Program-made: the position numbers and the translations under genes
Notes under the pieces: model-generated
Told to the model about the DNA's origin: nothing
The model's input: only the letters and a program-made list of their open reading frames with translations
Databases searched by the model: none
Shown: one piece after another, positions 25,540 through 35,340 of the stretch
Layout: every line of letters starts with the position of its first letter
Numbering within the stretch: position 1 is the first letter of the stretch
Assembly: GCA_009360345.1 (NCBI GenBank)
Contig: SPDP01000001.1
Location: 744,001-808,000, forward strand
Length of the DNA stretch: 64,000 bases
Reading direction: 5' to 3'
Origin: Alcaligenaceae bacterium SAGV5
GTDB lineage: Bacteria > Pseudomonadota > Gammaproteobacteria > Burkholderiales > Burkholderiaceae_B

Positions 25540-27153
25540 ATGACGACCAACGCTTCTTCCCCGGCCCTGGCCGACGAGCCCGCCGGGCAGCCGGCGCCGG
25601 GCGGCCCGCCGGCGACCCATCCGCCGCTCCAGGGCAGCCAGCGCGTGCTGGGCACGATCGCCTTGTCCGCGGCGGTGTTCATGAACGTGCTCGACACGTC
25701 GATCGCCAACGTTTCCCTGCCGGCCATCTCGGGCGACCTGGGGGTCAGCACCAGCCAGGGCACCTGGGTGATCACCTCGTTCGCGGTGGCCAATGCCATC
25801 GCGCTGCCGTTGACGGGCTGGCTGACCATGCGTTTCGGACAGGTGCGGCTGTTCATCGCCTCGGTGCTGTTGTTCATCGTCGCATCGTGGCTGTGCGGCC
25901 TGGCGCCCAACCTGGAGTCGCTGATCGCGTTCCGCGTGCTCCAGGGCCTGGTGGCCGGTCCCATGATTCCGCTGTCGCAGACGTTGATGCTGGGCAGCTA
26001 CCCGCGCGAGAAATCCGGCATGGCGCTCGCGTTCTGGGCCATGACCACGCTGGTGGCGCCCGTGGCCGGTCCCTTGCTGGGCGGCTGGATCTCCGACAAC
26101 TATTCGTGGCCGTGGATCTTCTACATCAACATCCCGGTCGGCCTGGTGGCCGCGTGGGTGAGCTGGAGCATCTACCACAAGCGTGAGTCGCCGATCCGCA
26201 AATTGCCCATCGACACCATGGGCCTGGTCCTGCTGGTGGTCTGGATCGCCGCGCTGCAGATCATGCTGGACAAGGGCAAGGAGCTCGACTGGTTCGCCAG
26301 CGGCACCATCGTGATGCTGGCGGTGGTCGCGGTGGTCGGCTTCGTGTTCTTCGTCATCTGGGAACTGACCGACCGGCATCCCGTCGTGGACCTGCGCCTG
26401 TTCGCGGGACGCAACTTCACCGTGGGCGCGTTGACGCTGTCGATCGCCTACGCGGTATTCTTCGGCAATGTGGTGCTGCTGCCGCTCTGGTTGCAGACGC
26501 AGATGGGCTATACGGCCACGGACGCCGGCATGGTGACCGCGCCCATCGGGCTGCTGGCCATCGTATTCACGCCCATCGTCGGCCGCATGCTGGCGCGCAC
26601 CGATCCCCGCGTCCTGGTCACGGTCGCCTTCGGGGTGTTCGCCGCCGTCAGCTTCATGCGTTCGAACTTCACGCCGCAGTCCGACATCGTGACCCTGCTC
26701 GAACCCACCGTGCTGCAGGGCGCGGGGATGGCCGCCTTCTTCGTGCCGCTGGTATCGCTGACCCTGGCGGGGCTGCCGCCCGACAAGATCGCCAGCGCAT
26801 CGGGCCTGTCGAACTTCCTGCGCATCACCGCGGGGGCATTCGGCACCTCGATTTCAACCACGATGTGGGAAGACCGCGCGGCCATGCACCATGCCCATCT
26901 GACCGAGCATATCACCGCCGGCAGCGGGGCCACGTCGCAGGCGCTCTCGAGCATGCAGGGCGCGGGCATGTCGCCGGACCAGGCGCTGGCGTCGGTCAAC
27001 AACCTGATCAGCGGCCAGGCGCTGACGATGTCGGCGGTCGATATCTTCTATGGCTCGGCCATCATTTTCCTGGTCCTGACCGCGATGGTCTGGCTGGCCA
27101 AGCCCGGCAAGCGCGGGGCGGGCGCGCCGGCCGATGCGGGCGGCGCGCACTGA
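25540..27153 (+). CDS. EmrB/QacA-family multidrug exporter (DHA2, 14 helices)
   Basis: A 537-residue major facilitator of the DHA2 family. After a Pro/Ala-rich cytoplasmic start, helix 1 contains AAVFMNVLDTSIANVSLPAI, the DHA2 motif D1 (LDxTIVNVALP type). QGTWVITSFAVANAIALPLT and the proton-antiport motif C region LVAPVAGPLLGGWISDNYSW follow. It drives export of hydrophobic drugs by proton antiport through EmrA and the OM channel. It starts 25 bases after the adaptor gene and ends the operon. Confidence 0.94.
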   Translation: MTTNASSPALADEPAGQPAPGGPPATHPPLQGSQRVLGTIALSAAVFMNVLDTSIANVSLPAISGDLGVSTSQGTWVITSFAVANAIALPLTGWLTMRFGQVRLFIASVLLFIVASWLCGLAPNLESLIAFRVLQGLVAGPMIPLSQTLMLGSYPREKSGMALAFWAMTTLVAPVAGPLLGGWISDNYSWPWIFYINIPVGLVAAWVSWSIYHKRESPIRKLPIDTMGLVLLVVWIAALQIMLDKGKELDWFASGTIVMLAVVAVVGFVFFVIWELTDRHPVVDLRLFAGRNFTVGALTLSIAYAVFFGNVVLLPLWLQTQMGYTATDAGMVTAPIGLLAIVFTPIVGRMLARTDPRVLVTVAFGVFAAVSFMRSNFTPQSDIVTLLEPTVLQGAGMAAFFVPLVSLTLAGLPPDKIASASGLSNFLRITAGAFGTSISTTMWEDRAAMHHAHLTEHITAGSGATSQALSSMQGAGMSPDQALASVNNLISGQALTMSAVDIFYGSAIIFLVLTAMVWLAKPGKRGAGAPADAGGAH

Positions 27154-27231
27154 GGGCGAGGCCCCGGCCGTGAAATTTACGAGTGTGCCGCGAACGACTA
27201 TATTGCATCGGATGTTCCCGGCAGGAATCCG

Positions 27232-28095
27232 ATGACGCGGCCTTTTCTTTCCCGGTCCCTGGCCATGCTCGGCCTGGCCGGCCTGCTCGTGCTCCAGGGC
27301 TGTTCCCCGATGGCGCCCGGCGGGCACGGCCTGGACATCGACACCTCCATCAGCGCGCGCAGCCAGGGCAGCCGCGTGCGCTTCATCGTGCTTCACTACA
27401 CGGTGTCCGAATCGTCGCGGGCGCTGGGCACGCTCAGCCAGGGGGAGGTCAGCAGCCACTATCTGGTCACCGACGATGAGCCGCCGCACATCTACCGGCT
27501 GGTGGACGAGAACCGGGCCGCCTGGCATGCCGGCCAAAGCGAGTGGGGGGGCTATACCTGGCTCAATCGCAGTTCGATAGGCATAGAGATCGTCAATCGC
27601 GGACCGGTGGGAACGGCGGCCGACGGGACGCCGGTCTGGCAGCCGTACCGGCCGTCGCAGATCCGGGCCGTGCGGGCGCTGGTGCGCGACATTGCCGAGC
27701 GCCATGGCGTCGGGCCGGAAAACATCGTCGGCCACAGCGACATCGCGCCGCTGCGCAAGCAGGATCCCGGCCCGCTGTTTCCGTGGCGCGAGCTGGCGCG
27801 CGAGGGCGTGGGCCGTTGGTATGACGAATCGGTGGCCCAGGCGCTGGGCGCGCGCTTCGCGTCCCAGGGGTTGCCCGACATGGCCTCGGTCCGGCAGCAA
27901 CTGGTCCGCGTGGGCTATGGCGTGCCGCCCGCCGACGCGCCCGAGCGCGAGATGCAGGCGGTCCTCGCGGCCTTCCAGATGCACTACCGGCCCGCGCGCT
28001 ACGACGGCGTGCTCGATGCCGAGACCGCCGGCGTGCTGGCGGCGCTGGTGGCCTCGTCGGGTCCGGTGGGCGCGGGCGAGGGTTCGGCCTGGTAG
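27232..28095 (+). CDS. N-acetylmuramoyl-L-alanine amidase, AmiD-like lipoprotein
   Basis: 287 residues. A lipoprotein signal ends in the lipobox LQGC (Cys about 23). The amidase_2 domain has the zinc histidines in FIVLHYTVSE, the AAWHAGQSEW loop, SIGIEIVNRG and the second zinc/active site in IVGHSDIAPLRKQDPGPLFP (about 165-184). A C-terminal peptidoglycan-binding helix bundle (about 220-275) follows. It cleaves the amide between MurNAc and the stem peptide at the outer membrane, for wall recycling. It stops 4 bases before the convergent upp gene. Confidence 0.92.
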   Translation: MTRPFLSRSLAMLGLAGLLVLQGCSPMAPGGHGLDIDTSISARSQGSRVRFIVLHYTVSESSRALGTLSQGEVSSHYLVTDDEPPHIYRLVDENRAAWHAGQSEWGGYTWLNRSSIGIEIVNRGPVGTAADGTPVWQPYRPSQIRAVRALVRDIAERHGVGPENIVGHSDIAPLRKQDPGPLFPWRELAREGVGRWYDESVAQALGARFASQGLPDMASVRQQLVRVGYGVPPADAPEREMQAVLAAFQMHYRPARYDGVLDAETAGVLAALVASSGPVGAGEGSAW

Positions 28096-28099
28096 AAAC

Positions 28100-28750
28100 C
28101 TAGTTCTTGGTGCCGAAGAGGCGGTCGCCGGCATCGCCCAGCCCGGGCACGATGTAGGCGTTCTCGTCCAGGTAGTCGTCCAGCGACGCCAGGTACATGG
28201 GGACGTCGGGATGGTGGTCGCAATAGACCTGCATGCCTTCGGGCGAGGCCACCAGCGCGACGAAGATGATGTGCGAGGCCGGCACGCCGCGTTTCTTCAG
28301 CGCGTCCACGGCGTGGGCGGCCGAATAGCCCGTGCCTATCATGGGATCGCACAGGATGAAGGTACGGCCTTCGAGTTCCGGCAGGCGCACGAGGTATTCC
28401 ACCGGGCGATGCTGCTCGTCGCGGTACAGGCCGATATGGCCGACGCGGGCCGAGGGCACAAGATCCAGCAGTCCGTCCGCCATGCCGCTGCCCGCGCGCA
28501 GCACCGGCACCACCGCGAGCTTCTTGCCGGCTATCACCGGCGCGTCCATGGGCGTCATGGGCGTCTCGATGGGGCGCAGCGCCAGGGGCAGGTTGCGGGT
28601 GACCTCGTAGCCCATCAGTTGCGAGATCTCGCGCAGCAACTGGCGGAACGTCCGCGTCGACGTGTTCTTGTCGCGCATGTGGGTCAGCTTGTGCTGGATC
28701 AGCGGATGATCGAGGATGAACAGGTTGGGAAAGCGCGGATCGGTCTTCAC
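28100..28750 (-). CDS. upp: Uracil phosphoribosyltransferase
   Basis: 216 residues. Upp makes UMP from uracil and PRPP in pyrimidine salvage. Conserved features: [20 protein letters not shown] at the N-terminus, [15 protein letters not shown], and the PRPP-binding loop [20 protein letters not shown] near residue 135. The start is GTG at 28750, giving [16 protein letters not shown]; an overlapping ATG is out of frame. It converges with the amidase gene and diverges from the quinone reductase gene, and is probably a single-gene unit. Confidence 0.96.
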   Translation of the reverse strand: MKTDPRFPNLFILDHPLIQHKLTHMRDKNTSTRTFRQLLREISQLMGYEVTRNLPLALRPIETPMTPMDAPVIAGKKLAVVPVLRAGSGMADGLLDLVPSARVGHIGLYRDEQHRPVEYLVRLPELEGRTFILCDPMIGTGYSAAHAVDALKKRGVPASHIIFVALVASPEGMQVYCDHHPDVPMYLASLDDYLDENAYIVPGLGDAGDRLFGTKN

Positions 28751-28866
28751 ATGCGTACCTTGGGGGTGGGCGGGCGGCGCCTGGCAATGTGGCGCGGCCG
28801 ATGTTTTCCGCGATTGTATGCGCGATTAGAATGCGGCATGACCATTGCCCATCAAGGAGATTCCAG

Positions 28867-29841
28867 ATGTCCAAGGCGATACGCATCGAGCAGCATGGCG
28901 GCCCCGAAGTACTCAGGCTGGTTGACGTCGACGTGCCCGCTCCCGGCCCCGGCGAAGTCCGGATCCGGCAGCATGCCGTCGGCCTGAATTTCATCGACAT
29001 TTACTTCCGCACCGGCCTGTATCCCGCCAGGCTGCCCGCCGTGCTGGGGTTCGAGGCGGCCGGCGTGGTGGACGCGGTGGGCGCCCAGGTCCGGCACCTG
29101 AAGGTGGGAGACCGCGTGGCCTACGGACAGAGCCCGCTGGGCGCCTATGCGGAGGTGCGCAACATGCCCGCCTTCCAGGTGGTCCGCATTCCGGACGGCG
29201 TTGGCTTCGACCAGGCCGCGGCCATCATGCTCAAGGGGCTGACGGTGCAGTACCTGTTCCGCCAGACCTACCGCCTGCAGGGCAACGAGACCATCCTGTT
29301 CCACGCCGCGGCCGGCGGTGTCGGCCTGATCGCGTGCCAGTGGGCGAAGGCTTTGGGCGTAAAATTGATCGGCACGGTGTCCTCTCCGGAAAAGGCGGCG
29401 CTGGCCAAGGCCAACGGCGCGTGGCGGGTCATCGACTACAGCCGCGAGAACGTCGCCGAGCGCGTGCTCGAGCTGACCAAGGGCAAGAAGGTGCCGGTGG
29501 TCTACGACGGCGTGGGCAAGGACACCTGGGAAACCTCGCTCGACTGCCTGCAGCAGCGCGGCCTGATGGTCAGCTTCGGCAACGCGTCCGGCGCGGTCAC
29601 CGGGGTCAACCTGGGCATCCTGGCGCAGAAGGGCTCGTTGTTCGTGACGCGGCCCACCGTGGCGCATCACGTGGACACCCTGGAAAAAATGCAGGCGGCG
29701 GCGGCCGACCTGTTCGAACTGGTCGTGGCGGGCAAGATCAAGCCGCGCATCGAGCAGCGCTTCAGGCTCGAGGACATCGCCCAGGCCCACGAATCGCTGG
29801 CCGCCCGCAAGACCACCGGTTCCACCGTACTCGAGGTATAG
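28867..29841 (+). CDS. NADPH:quinone reductase, Qor family
   Basis: The 324-residue zinc-independent medium-chain dehydrogenase has the Qor features AVGLNFIDIYFRTGLYP, AIMLKGLTVQYLFRQTYRLQ and the nucleotide-binding stretch FHAAAGGVGLIACQWAKALG (about 145-164). It reduces quinones with NADPH in one-electron or two-electron steps. The zinc ligands of alcohol dehydrogenases are absent, as in the family. ATG 28867 follows AAGGAGA, 8 bases upstream. lpxO follows after 16 bases, perhaps in one transcript. Confidence 0.92.
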   Translation: MSKAIRIEQHGGPEVLRLVDVDVPAPGPGEVRIRQHAVGLNFIDIYFRTGLYPARLPAVLGFEAAGVVDAVGAQVRHLKVGDRVAYGQSPLGAYAEVRNMPAFQVVRIPDGVGFDQAAAIMLKGLTVQYLFRQTYRLQGNETILFHAAAGGVGLIACQWAKALGVKLIGTVSSPEKAALAKANGAWRVIDYSRENVAERVLELTKGKKVPVVYDGVGKDTWETSLDCLQQRGLMVSFGNASGAVTGVNLGILAQKGSLFVTRPTVAHHVDTLEKMQAAAADLFELVVAGKIKPRIEQRFRLEDIAQAHESLAARKTTGSTVLEV

Positions 29842-29857
29842 GGGGATAGGACTGAAT

Positions 29858-30757
29858 ATGAAATGGATCATCGTCGCGCTGTACCTGGGCGCCATCGGCT
29901 ACGTGCACTTCCGGGGCAAGGTCCGGCTGCGTTTCTTCAGGCAGCTGTTCGACCACTCCTCGATCGTGGCGCCCGTCAACGCGTTCATGTACCTGTTTTC
30001 CCGGGTGCCCGCCGTGCCGTACATTCCGGTGCGGCAGTTGCCGGCGCTACAGGCGCTGGACGACAACTGGGAGATCATCCGCGACGAGGCGGTGCAACTG
30101 CGCGACGCACAGCGCATCCGCGCGGCGGAAAAGAACAATGACGCGGGCTTTAACTCCTTCTTCAAGTCGGGCTGGAAACGGTTCTACCTGAAGTGGTACG
30201 AAGCCCAGCATCCGTCCGCGCACGAGTATTGCCCCCGCACGGTCGAGATCCTGCGCGGCATTCCCGAGGTCAAGGCAGCCATGTTCGCCGAACTGCCGCC
30301 CGGGGCCAGGCTCAATCCCCACCGCGATCCGTTCGCAGGTTCGCTGCGCTACCACCTGGGGCTGGAGACGCCCAACGACGACCGCTGCTTCATCGAGGTC
30401 GACGGCGAGCGCTACAGCTGGCGCGACGGACAGAGCGTGGTGTTCGACGAGACCTTCATCCATTGGGCCGAGAACGGGACCGATCGCGACCGCATCATCC
30501 TGTTCTGCGACGTCGAGCGTCCGCTGCGCTACCGCTGGGCGCAGGCCTTCAACAAGTGGATGGGACGCAAGGTCATGACCGCCGCCAGTTCGCCCAACGA
30601 AGAGGGCGACAAGACCGGCCTGATCAACAAGCTCTTCCACATCGTCTGGGTGTGCGGGAAATATCGCCGCAAGCTCAAGAACTGGAATCGTACGGTCTAT
30701 CGGCTGACCAAGGCGGCCCTGATCGTCGGTGTGGCCGCGCTGATCATCTACATCTGA
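29858..30757 (+). CDS. lpxO: LpxO-like lipid A 2-hydroxylase (aspartyl/asparaginyl beta-hydroxylase family)
   Basis: 299 residues with an N-terminal membrane segment (MKWIIVALYLGAIGYVHF) and a C-terminal one (AALIVGVAALIIYI). The central domain carries the Fe(II)/2-oxoglutarate motif: HRD in ARLNPHRDPFAGSLRYHLGL (about 146-165), then the distal His in VVFDETFIHWAENGTDRDRI (about 192-211). LpxO adds a 2-hydroxyl to an acyl chain of lipid A on the inner-membrane face, needing oxygen. Known in Salmonella and Bordetella; here the assignment rests on length, topology and motif. It converges on an MFS gene with a 2-base gap. Confidence 0.88.
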   Translation: MKWIIVALYLGAIGYVHFRGKVRLRFFRQLFDHSSIVAPVNAFMYLFSRVPAVPYIPVRQLPALQALDDNWEIIRDEAVQLRDAQRIRAAEKNNDAGFNSFFKSGWKRFYLKWYEAQHPSAHEYCPRTVEILRGIPEVKAAMFAELPPGARLNPHRDPFAGSLRYHLGLETPNDDRCFIEVDGERYSWRDGQSVVFDETFIHWAENGTDRDRIILFCDVERPLRYRWAQAFNKWMGRKVMTAASSPNEEGDKTGLINKLFHIVWVCGKYRRKLKNWNRTVYRLTKAALIVGVAALIIYI

Positions 30758-30759
30758 CC

Positions 30760-31977
30760 CTACAGGCCCCGCGACCGGGCGAACACCCCCAGTCCGAGGC
30801 CTGTCGCGGCGCATAGGGCCATCAGCGGCAGGGCATGGGACCAGTCAGGCACCGCGCCCGATGCCGTGACGGCCCAGGTCACCAGCGGGGCGGCGGCGAA
30901 CTGTCCCAGGTTGGAGCCCTGCAGGAACAAGCCCTGCAGGCTGGCGATCTGGTCGGGGCTCTTGGCCAGGCGCGGCGAGGCAGACAGCGTGGCGGCCGGC
31001 AGGGTTCCGCCGATCAGGTTCAGGCTGAGGCAGGCTCCGAAGCGGACAGCGTCCGGCAGCCAGTCCGAGAAGATCGCGCAGGCGGACAGGCCGACGACGA
31101 TATGGGCCGTCATGATCAGCGAACTGCCGCGCAGGCCGCGCTGCAGCAGCGAGGCGCCCAGCACCGAGCCGCCCGCGTTGAAGAAGATCACGACGGCTGT
31201 CAGCAAGGACGCCGTGCGCAGCGACAGCCCGCGTTCCTGGATGGCCCAGGTGGGCAGGAAGGTCATCACCGTGAAGAACTGGATGGCATAGAACGTGAAC
31301 GACAGTGCCAGGACCCAGGGTACGAGCTGGCGCAGTCCGCCGGTCAGCTTGTGCCAGTCCATCGGGCGCGTGGCCGCCGGCGCGGGGCGCGCGTAGCGCG
31401 AACGCCAGAACCCCATCCACACCGCGCACACGGCGGTCACGCCGGCGATGAGCGCCCAGAGCAGGCGCCAGTGGCCGGTCTCCAGCAGCAGCGGCGCCGT
31501 CAGCAGCGCCGCGCTGATGCCCAGCGGCATGTACGCCGACCACAGGGCCAGCACCAACCGGGTCTGGTGGGGCGCGCTGAGCGCCGTCAGCAGCGCGGGT
31601 ACCGAGACCACGATGGCGATCTGGCCCGTGCCCTCGATGATGCGGCTGGCCAGCAGCAGGGCGTAGCTGTCGGACACCGCGCCCAGCAGTCCTCCCGCCA
31701 CCAGCGCGCACAGGCCGGCGATGGTGAAGCGCCATGCGCCCACGCGGCCCGAGGCCAGCCCCATGACGGCGGCGCACAAGGTGGCGATGGTGCTGAACAG
31801 GGAGACGACCCAGCCCACTTCGCGCAGGCTCAATCCCAGGTCGCGCTGCAGCAGGGGTAGCGCGGGCGGCATCTTGCCCACGCACAGCGCGACCAGGATG
31901 CCGCAGGTCACCCCCAGGGCGACGCCGGGCCAGTCGGTGTGGTGCGGGCGTGGGGGGCCTGCCGAGGAAGCCGACAT
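30760..31977 (-). CDS. Major facilitator transporter, CynX/NimT-like
   Basis: A 405-residue protein with about 12 membrane helices, for example VALGVTCGILVALCVGKMPP, GAWRFTIAGLCALVAGGLLG and TASLLTAVVIFFNAGGSVLG. The motif LREVGWVVSLFSTIATLCAA resembles the CynX/NimT (2-nitroimidazole/cyanate) branch of the superfamily, but the substrate is unknown. ATG 31977 gives MSASSAGPP before the first helix; the longer upstream frame is basic and unconserved. Its first 41 bases overlap the start of the opposite-strand gene at 31937. Confidence 0.85.
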   Translation of the reverse strand: MSASSAGPPRPHHTDWPGVALGVTCGILVALCVGKMPPALPLLQRDLGLSLREVGWVVSLFSTIATLCAAVMGLASGRVGAWRFTIAGLCALVAGGLLGAVSDSYALLLASRIIEGTGQIAIVVSVPALLTALSAPHQTRLVLALWSAYMPLGISAALLTAPLLLETGHWRLLWALIAGVTAVCAVWMGFWRSRYARPAPAATRPMDWHKLTGGLRQLVPWVLALSFTFYAIQFFTVMTFLPTWAIQERGLSLRTASLLTAVVIFFNAGGSVLGASLLQRGLRGSSLIMTAHIVVGLSACAIFSDWLPDAVRFGACLSLNLIGGTLPAATLSASPRLAKSPDQIASLQGLFLQGSNLGQFAAAPLVTWAVTASGAVPDWSHALPLMALCAATGLGLGVFARSRGL

Positions 31978-32197
31978 CGAGGCGCTGCGCACCGCCATCC
32001 TGCAAGACCTGCTCGACCGGGTGGAACCGCTCCTGAAGACACGCATGCGCGCCTCGCTGGAGGTAGCGGCCGCCCGGGCGCTGGAAGACATCGCCTACAA
32101 CCTGCGCGAGGAACTCGGCCGGCTGGTGGACGAGGCCGTCCAGAAAGAGCTGATACGGCGCGCAGCCATCGAGAGCAAGCCCCTTCCCCCGCGCTGA
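31937..32197 (+). CDS. Hypothetical small helical protein upstream of valS
   Basis: An 86-residue protein with the core AEEADIEALRTAILQDLLDR, MRASLEVAAARALEDIAYNL and REELGRLVDEAVQKELIRRA: amphipathic, charged, probably all-helical, with no signal or membrane segment. Similar small proteins precede valS in related genomes as far as I recall; the function is unknown. The frame is open far upstream antisense to the MFS gene, so the start is uncertain. GTG 31937 would overlap the MFS start by 41 bases; the conserved part begins about residue 9. Confidence 0.55.
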   Translation: MWCGRGGPAEEADIEALRTAILQDLLDRVEPLLKTRMRASLEVAAARALEDIAYNLREELGRLVDEAVQKELIRRAAIESKPLPPR

Positions 32198-32305
32198 AGA
32201 GGCGCCGGACGCCCGGCGCCGGCCTCCGTAGAATCCACTAAAATCACAGGTTTGGCGTTCGCGGCGCATGGCCGCGCGCCCGACCGACGTATTTCCGGAA
32301 CACCG

Positions 32306-35155
32306 ATGACCTCAGCCTCTCCCCAACCCCAGACCGAGACCGACGAACTGCCCAAGAGCTTCGAGCCGGCCGCCATCGAGGCGCGCTGGTATCCGCTGTG
32401 GGAACAACAGGGGGACTTCAAGGCCGGGGTACACGTCCAGGGTCCGGACAACGCTCAGGCTTTCACCATCCAGCTTCCGCCGCCCAATGTGACGGGAACG
32501 CTGCACATGGGCCACGCCTTCAACCAGACCATCATGGATGGCCTGACCCGCTACCACCGCATGCGCGGGTTCGACACGCTCTGGGTCCCCGGCACCGACC
32601 ATGCCGGCATCGCCACCCAGATCGTGGTCGAGCGCCAGCTCGACGCGCAAAAGGTCAGCCGCCACGACCTGGGCCGCGACAAATTCGTCGAAAAGGTCTG
32701 GGAATGGAAGCAGCACTCGGGCGGCACCATCACCGGCCAGATGCGCCGGCTGGGCACCTCGCCCGACTGGACGCGCGAATACTTCACCATGAACGAGGAC
32801 ATGTCGCGCGGCGTGGCCGAGGTCTTCACGCGGCTGTACGAGCAGGGCCTGATCTACCGGGGCAAGCGGCTGGTCAACTGGGATCCCAGGCTGCTGACCG
32901 CCGTCAGCGACCTGGAAGTGGTCAGCGAGGAAGAAGACGGCCACCTGTGGCACATCCGCTACCCGGTGGACGGCGGCGATGCCGCCATCGTCGTGGCCAC
33001 GACCCGTCCCGAAACCATGCTGGGCGACGTCGCCGTCATGGTGCATCCGGAGGATGAACGCTACCAGGCCCTGATCGGCAAGCAGGTCCGCCTGCCGCTG
33101 ACCGGCCGCCTGATTCCCGTCATCGCCGACGACTACGTCGACCGCGAATTCGGTACCGGCGCGGTCAAGGTCACGCCCGCGCACGATTTCAACGACTACG
33201 CGGTGGGCCAGCGCCACGGCCTGCCGATGATTTCCGTCCTGACGCTGGACGGCCGCATCAACGACGAAGCGCCCGAGGTCTACCGCGGGCTGGACCGTTT
33301 CGAGGCCCGTACCCGCATCGTGGCCGACCTCGACGCGCAGGGCCTGCTGGCCGAGGTCAAGAAGCACAAGCTGATGGTGCCGCGCGGCGACCGCACCAAC
33401 GCCATCATCGAGCCCATGCTGACCGACCAGTGGTTCGTCGCCATGAGCAAGCCGGCCCCCGAGGGCACCCACCACCCCGGCAAGTCGATCACCCAGGTGG
33501 CGCTGGACGTGGTGGCCGACGGCCGCGTCAAGTTCTACCCCGAGAACTGGACCACCACCTACAACCAGTGGCTCAACAACATCCAGGACTGGTGCATCTC
33601 GCGCCAACTGTGGTGGGGCCACCAGATTCCCGCCTGGTACGCCGACGACGGCCGCATCTTCGTGGCCCGCAACGATCAGGAAGCGCGCGAGAAGGCCGCG
33701 GCCGCCGGCTACACCGGCCCGCTCACCCGCGACCCGGACGTGCTGGACACCTGGTTCTCGTCGGCGCTGGTGCCGTTCACCACGCTGGGCTGGCCCGAAC
33801 AGACGCCCGACCTGGCGCGCTACCTGCCCTCGTCCGTGCTGGTCACCGGCTTCGACATCATCTTCTTCTGGGTCGCCCGGATGGTCATGATGACCACCCA
33901 CTTCACCGGCCAGGTCCCGTTCCGGCACGTCTACATGCACGGCCTGATCCGCGACGCCGAAGGCCAGAAGATGAGCAAGTCCAAGGGCAACACCCTGGAC
34001 CCGGTCGACCTGATCGACGGCATCGGCCTGGACGGCCTCCTGGCCAAGCGCACCACCGGCCTGATGAACCCCAAGCAGGCCGAGAGCATCGCCAAGAAGA
34101 CCCGCAAGGAATTCCCCGAGGGCATTCCGGCCTTCGGTGCCGACGCGCTGCGCTTCACCATGGCCGCCTACGCCACGCTGGGCCGCAACATCAACTTCGA
34201 CCTGAAGCGCTGCGAGGGCTATCGCAACTTCTGCAACAAGCTGTGGAACGCCACCCGCTTCGTGCTGATGAACGTCGAAGGCAAAGACTGCGGCGTGGAA
34301 GCCGGCGCCGCCGTGGAACTGTCGGTGTTCGACAAGTGGATCATCAGCCAGCTGCAGCGCACCGAGGCCGAGGTCGCCAAGGGCTTCGACGACTACCGCT
34401 TCGACAACATATCCACCGCGCTGTATCGCTTCGTCTGGGACGAATACTGCGACTGGTACCTGGAACTGGCCAAGGTCCAGCTCCAGAACGGCAGCGAGGC
34501 CGAACAGCGCGGCACCCGCCAGACCCTGATCCGCGTGCTGGAAACCGTGCTGCGGCTGGCACACCCCATCATCCCGTTCATCACCGAGGAACTCTGGCAG
34601 AAAGTTTCGGTGGCGGCCGGCAAGCGCGGCGCCGACGAATCCACCAGCGTGGGCGTGCAACCCTACCCCGCCGCCCAGGCCGAGAAGATCGACGAAGCGG
34701 CCGAAGCCGCGATGGCCGAGCTCAAGGCCCAGGTCGACGCCGTGCGCGCGCTGCGCGGCGAAATGAACGTGCCGCCCTCGCAGAAGGCGCCGCTCAACGC
34801 CACCGGCAACCGCGCCGCGCTGGAGCGCAATGCGCCCTACCTGGCGGCCCTGGCCCGGCTGACCGAGGTCAAGGTGGTCGACCAGTTGCCCGACGTCGTC
34901 GGCGCCCCCGTGCAGGTGGTGGGCGACGCCCACCTGATGCTGCACATCGAGGTCGACGTGGCCGCCGAGAAAGTCCGCCTGGACAAGGAAATCGCCCGCC
35001 TGGAAGGCGAAATCGCCAAGGCCCATGGCAAGCTGGGCAACGCCAGCTTCGTCGACCGCGCCCCGGCCACCGTGGTGGAGCAGGAACGCGCCCGGCTGGC
35101 GCAGTTCAGCGACACGCTGGAGAAGGTGCGGGAACAGCGGGTGAAGCTGGGATAG
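32306..35155 (+). CDS. valS: Valyl-tRNA synthetase
   Basis: A full-length 949-residue class I synthetase. HIGH appears as [11 protein letters not shown] (about 66) and KMSKS as [20 protein letters not shown] (about 553). The editing domain (CP1) with [20 protein letters not shown] and [16 protein letters not shown] lies between. The C-terminal valine-tRNA coiled-coil arm is visible at about 880-949 ([20 protein letters not shown]). It charges tRNA-Val and clears mischarged threonine. ATG 32306 is the family start. An intrinsic terminator follows 32 bases after the stop. Confidence 0.98.
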   Translation: MTSASPQPQTETDELPKSFEPAAIEARWYPLWEQQGDFKAGVHVQGPDNAQAFTIQLPPPNVTGTLHMGHAFNQTIMDGLTRYHRMRGFDTLWVPGTDHAGIATQIVVERQLDAQKVSRHDLGRDKFVEKVWEWKQHSGGTITGQMRRLGTSPDWTREYFTMNEDMSRGVAEVFTRLYEQGLIYRGKRLVNWDPRLLTAVSDLEVVSEEEDGHLWHIRYPVDGGDAAIVVATTRPETMLGDVAVMVHPEDERYQALIGKQVRLPLTGRLIPVIADDYVDREFGTGAVKVTPAHDFNDYAVGQRHGLPMISVLTLDGRINDEAPEVYRGLDRFEARTRIVADLDAQGLLAEVKKHKLMVPRGDRTNAIIEPMLTDQWFVAMSKPAPEGTHHPGKSITQVALDVVADGRVKFYPENWTTTYNQWLNNIQDWCISRQLWWGHQIPAWYADDGRIFVARNDQEAREKAAAAGYTGPLTRDPDVLDTWFSSALVPFTTLGWPEQTPDLARYLPSSVLVTGFDIIFFWVARMVMMTTHFTGQVPFRHVYMHGLIRDAEGQKMSKSKGNTLDPVDLIDGIGLDGLLAKRTTGLMNPKQAESIAKKTRKEFPEGIPAFGADALRFTMAAYATLGRNINFDLKRCEGYRNFCNKLWNATRFVLMNVEGKDCGVEAGAAVELSVFDKWIISQLQRTEAEVAKGFDDYRFDNISTALYRFVWDEYCDWYLELAKVQLQNGSEAEQRGTRQTLIRVLETVLRLAHPIIPFITEELWQKVSVAAGKRGADESTSVGVQPYPAAQAEKIDEAAEAAMAELKAQVDAVRALRGEMNVPPSQKAPLNATGNRAALERNAPYLAALARLTEVKVVDQLPDVVGAPVQVVGDAHLMLHIEVDVAAEKVRLDKEIARLEGEIAKAHGKLGNASFVDRAPATVVEQERARLAQFSDTLEKVREQRVKLG

Positions 35156-35187
35156 GCCACGGCGCTCACATACATTGATCTGCAAGC

Positions 35188-35213
35188 ACGGCCCCTTCGG
35201 GGGCCGTTCTTTT
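35188..35213 (+). terminator. Rho-independent terminator after valS
   Basis: ACGGCCCC (35188-35195), TTCG loop, GGGGCCGT (35200-35207), then TCTTTT. A UUCG-type tetraloop on an 8-bp GC stem is typical of strong terminators. Confidence 0.92.
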
Positions 35214-35233
35214 GCCTCCGGTCCCCGCCCGCG

Positions 35234-35261
35234 CCGGGGCCGGGGCCGGGGCCGGGGCCGG
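35234..35261 (+). repeat. (CCGGGG)n hexanucleotide tandem repeat
   Basis: Four full CCGGGG units plus CCGG stand in tandem in the gap after the valS terminator. The + strand has four runs of four G separated by CC, the minimal pattern for an intramolecular G-quadruplex. The unit count is likely to vary between strains by slippage. Confidence 0.85.
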
Positions 35262-35316
35262 ACTATGACAAAACGGTCACGCTGATGATTGAAAGATTCC
35301 AGCATGCTTGACAAAC

Positions 35317-35334
35317 TGTCTCCACAAGGAGACA
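35317..35334 (+). promoter_or_regulatory. Inverted repeat over the ribosome-binding site of the second toxin-antitoxin operon
   Basis: TGTCTCC (35317-35323), ACAA, GGAGACA (35328-35334) is a perfect 7-base inverted repeat that includes the AAGGAG ribosome-binding site of the toxin (ATG 35341). A TTGACA lies at 35308-35313, but the -10 at the right spacing is poor. It may be the antitoxin's operator, a mRNA hairpin masking the ribosome-binding site, or both. Confidence 0.5.
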
Positions 35335-35340
35335 CTTGGC

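Noticed and set aside
35234..35261. The GGGGCC array as a CRISPR or recombination site
   Set aside because: It is a simple hexanucleotide tandem repeat without spacers, leader or cas genes.
32312..35335. A 1007-residue open frame on the minus strand opposite valS
   Set aside because: It exactly mirrors valS, has Val/Ala/Gly/His-rich composition typical of antisense frames in GC-rich DNA, and no motif; valS is unmistakable.
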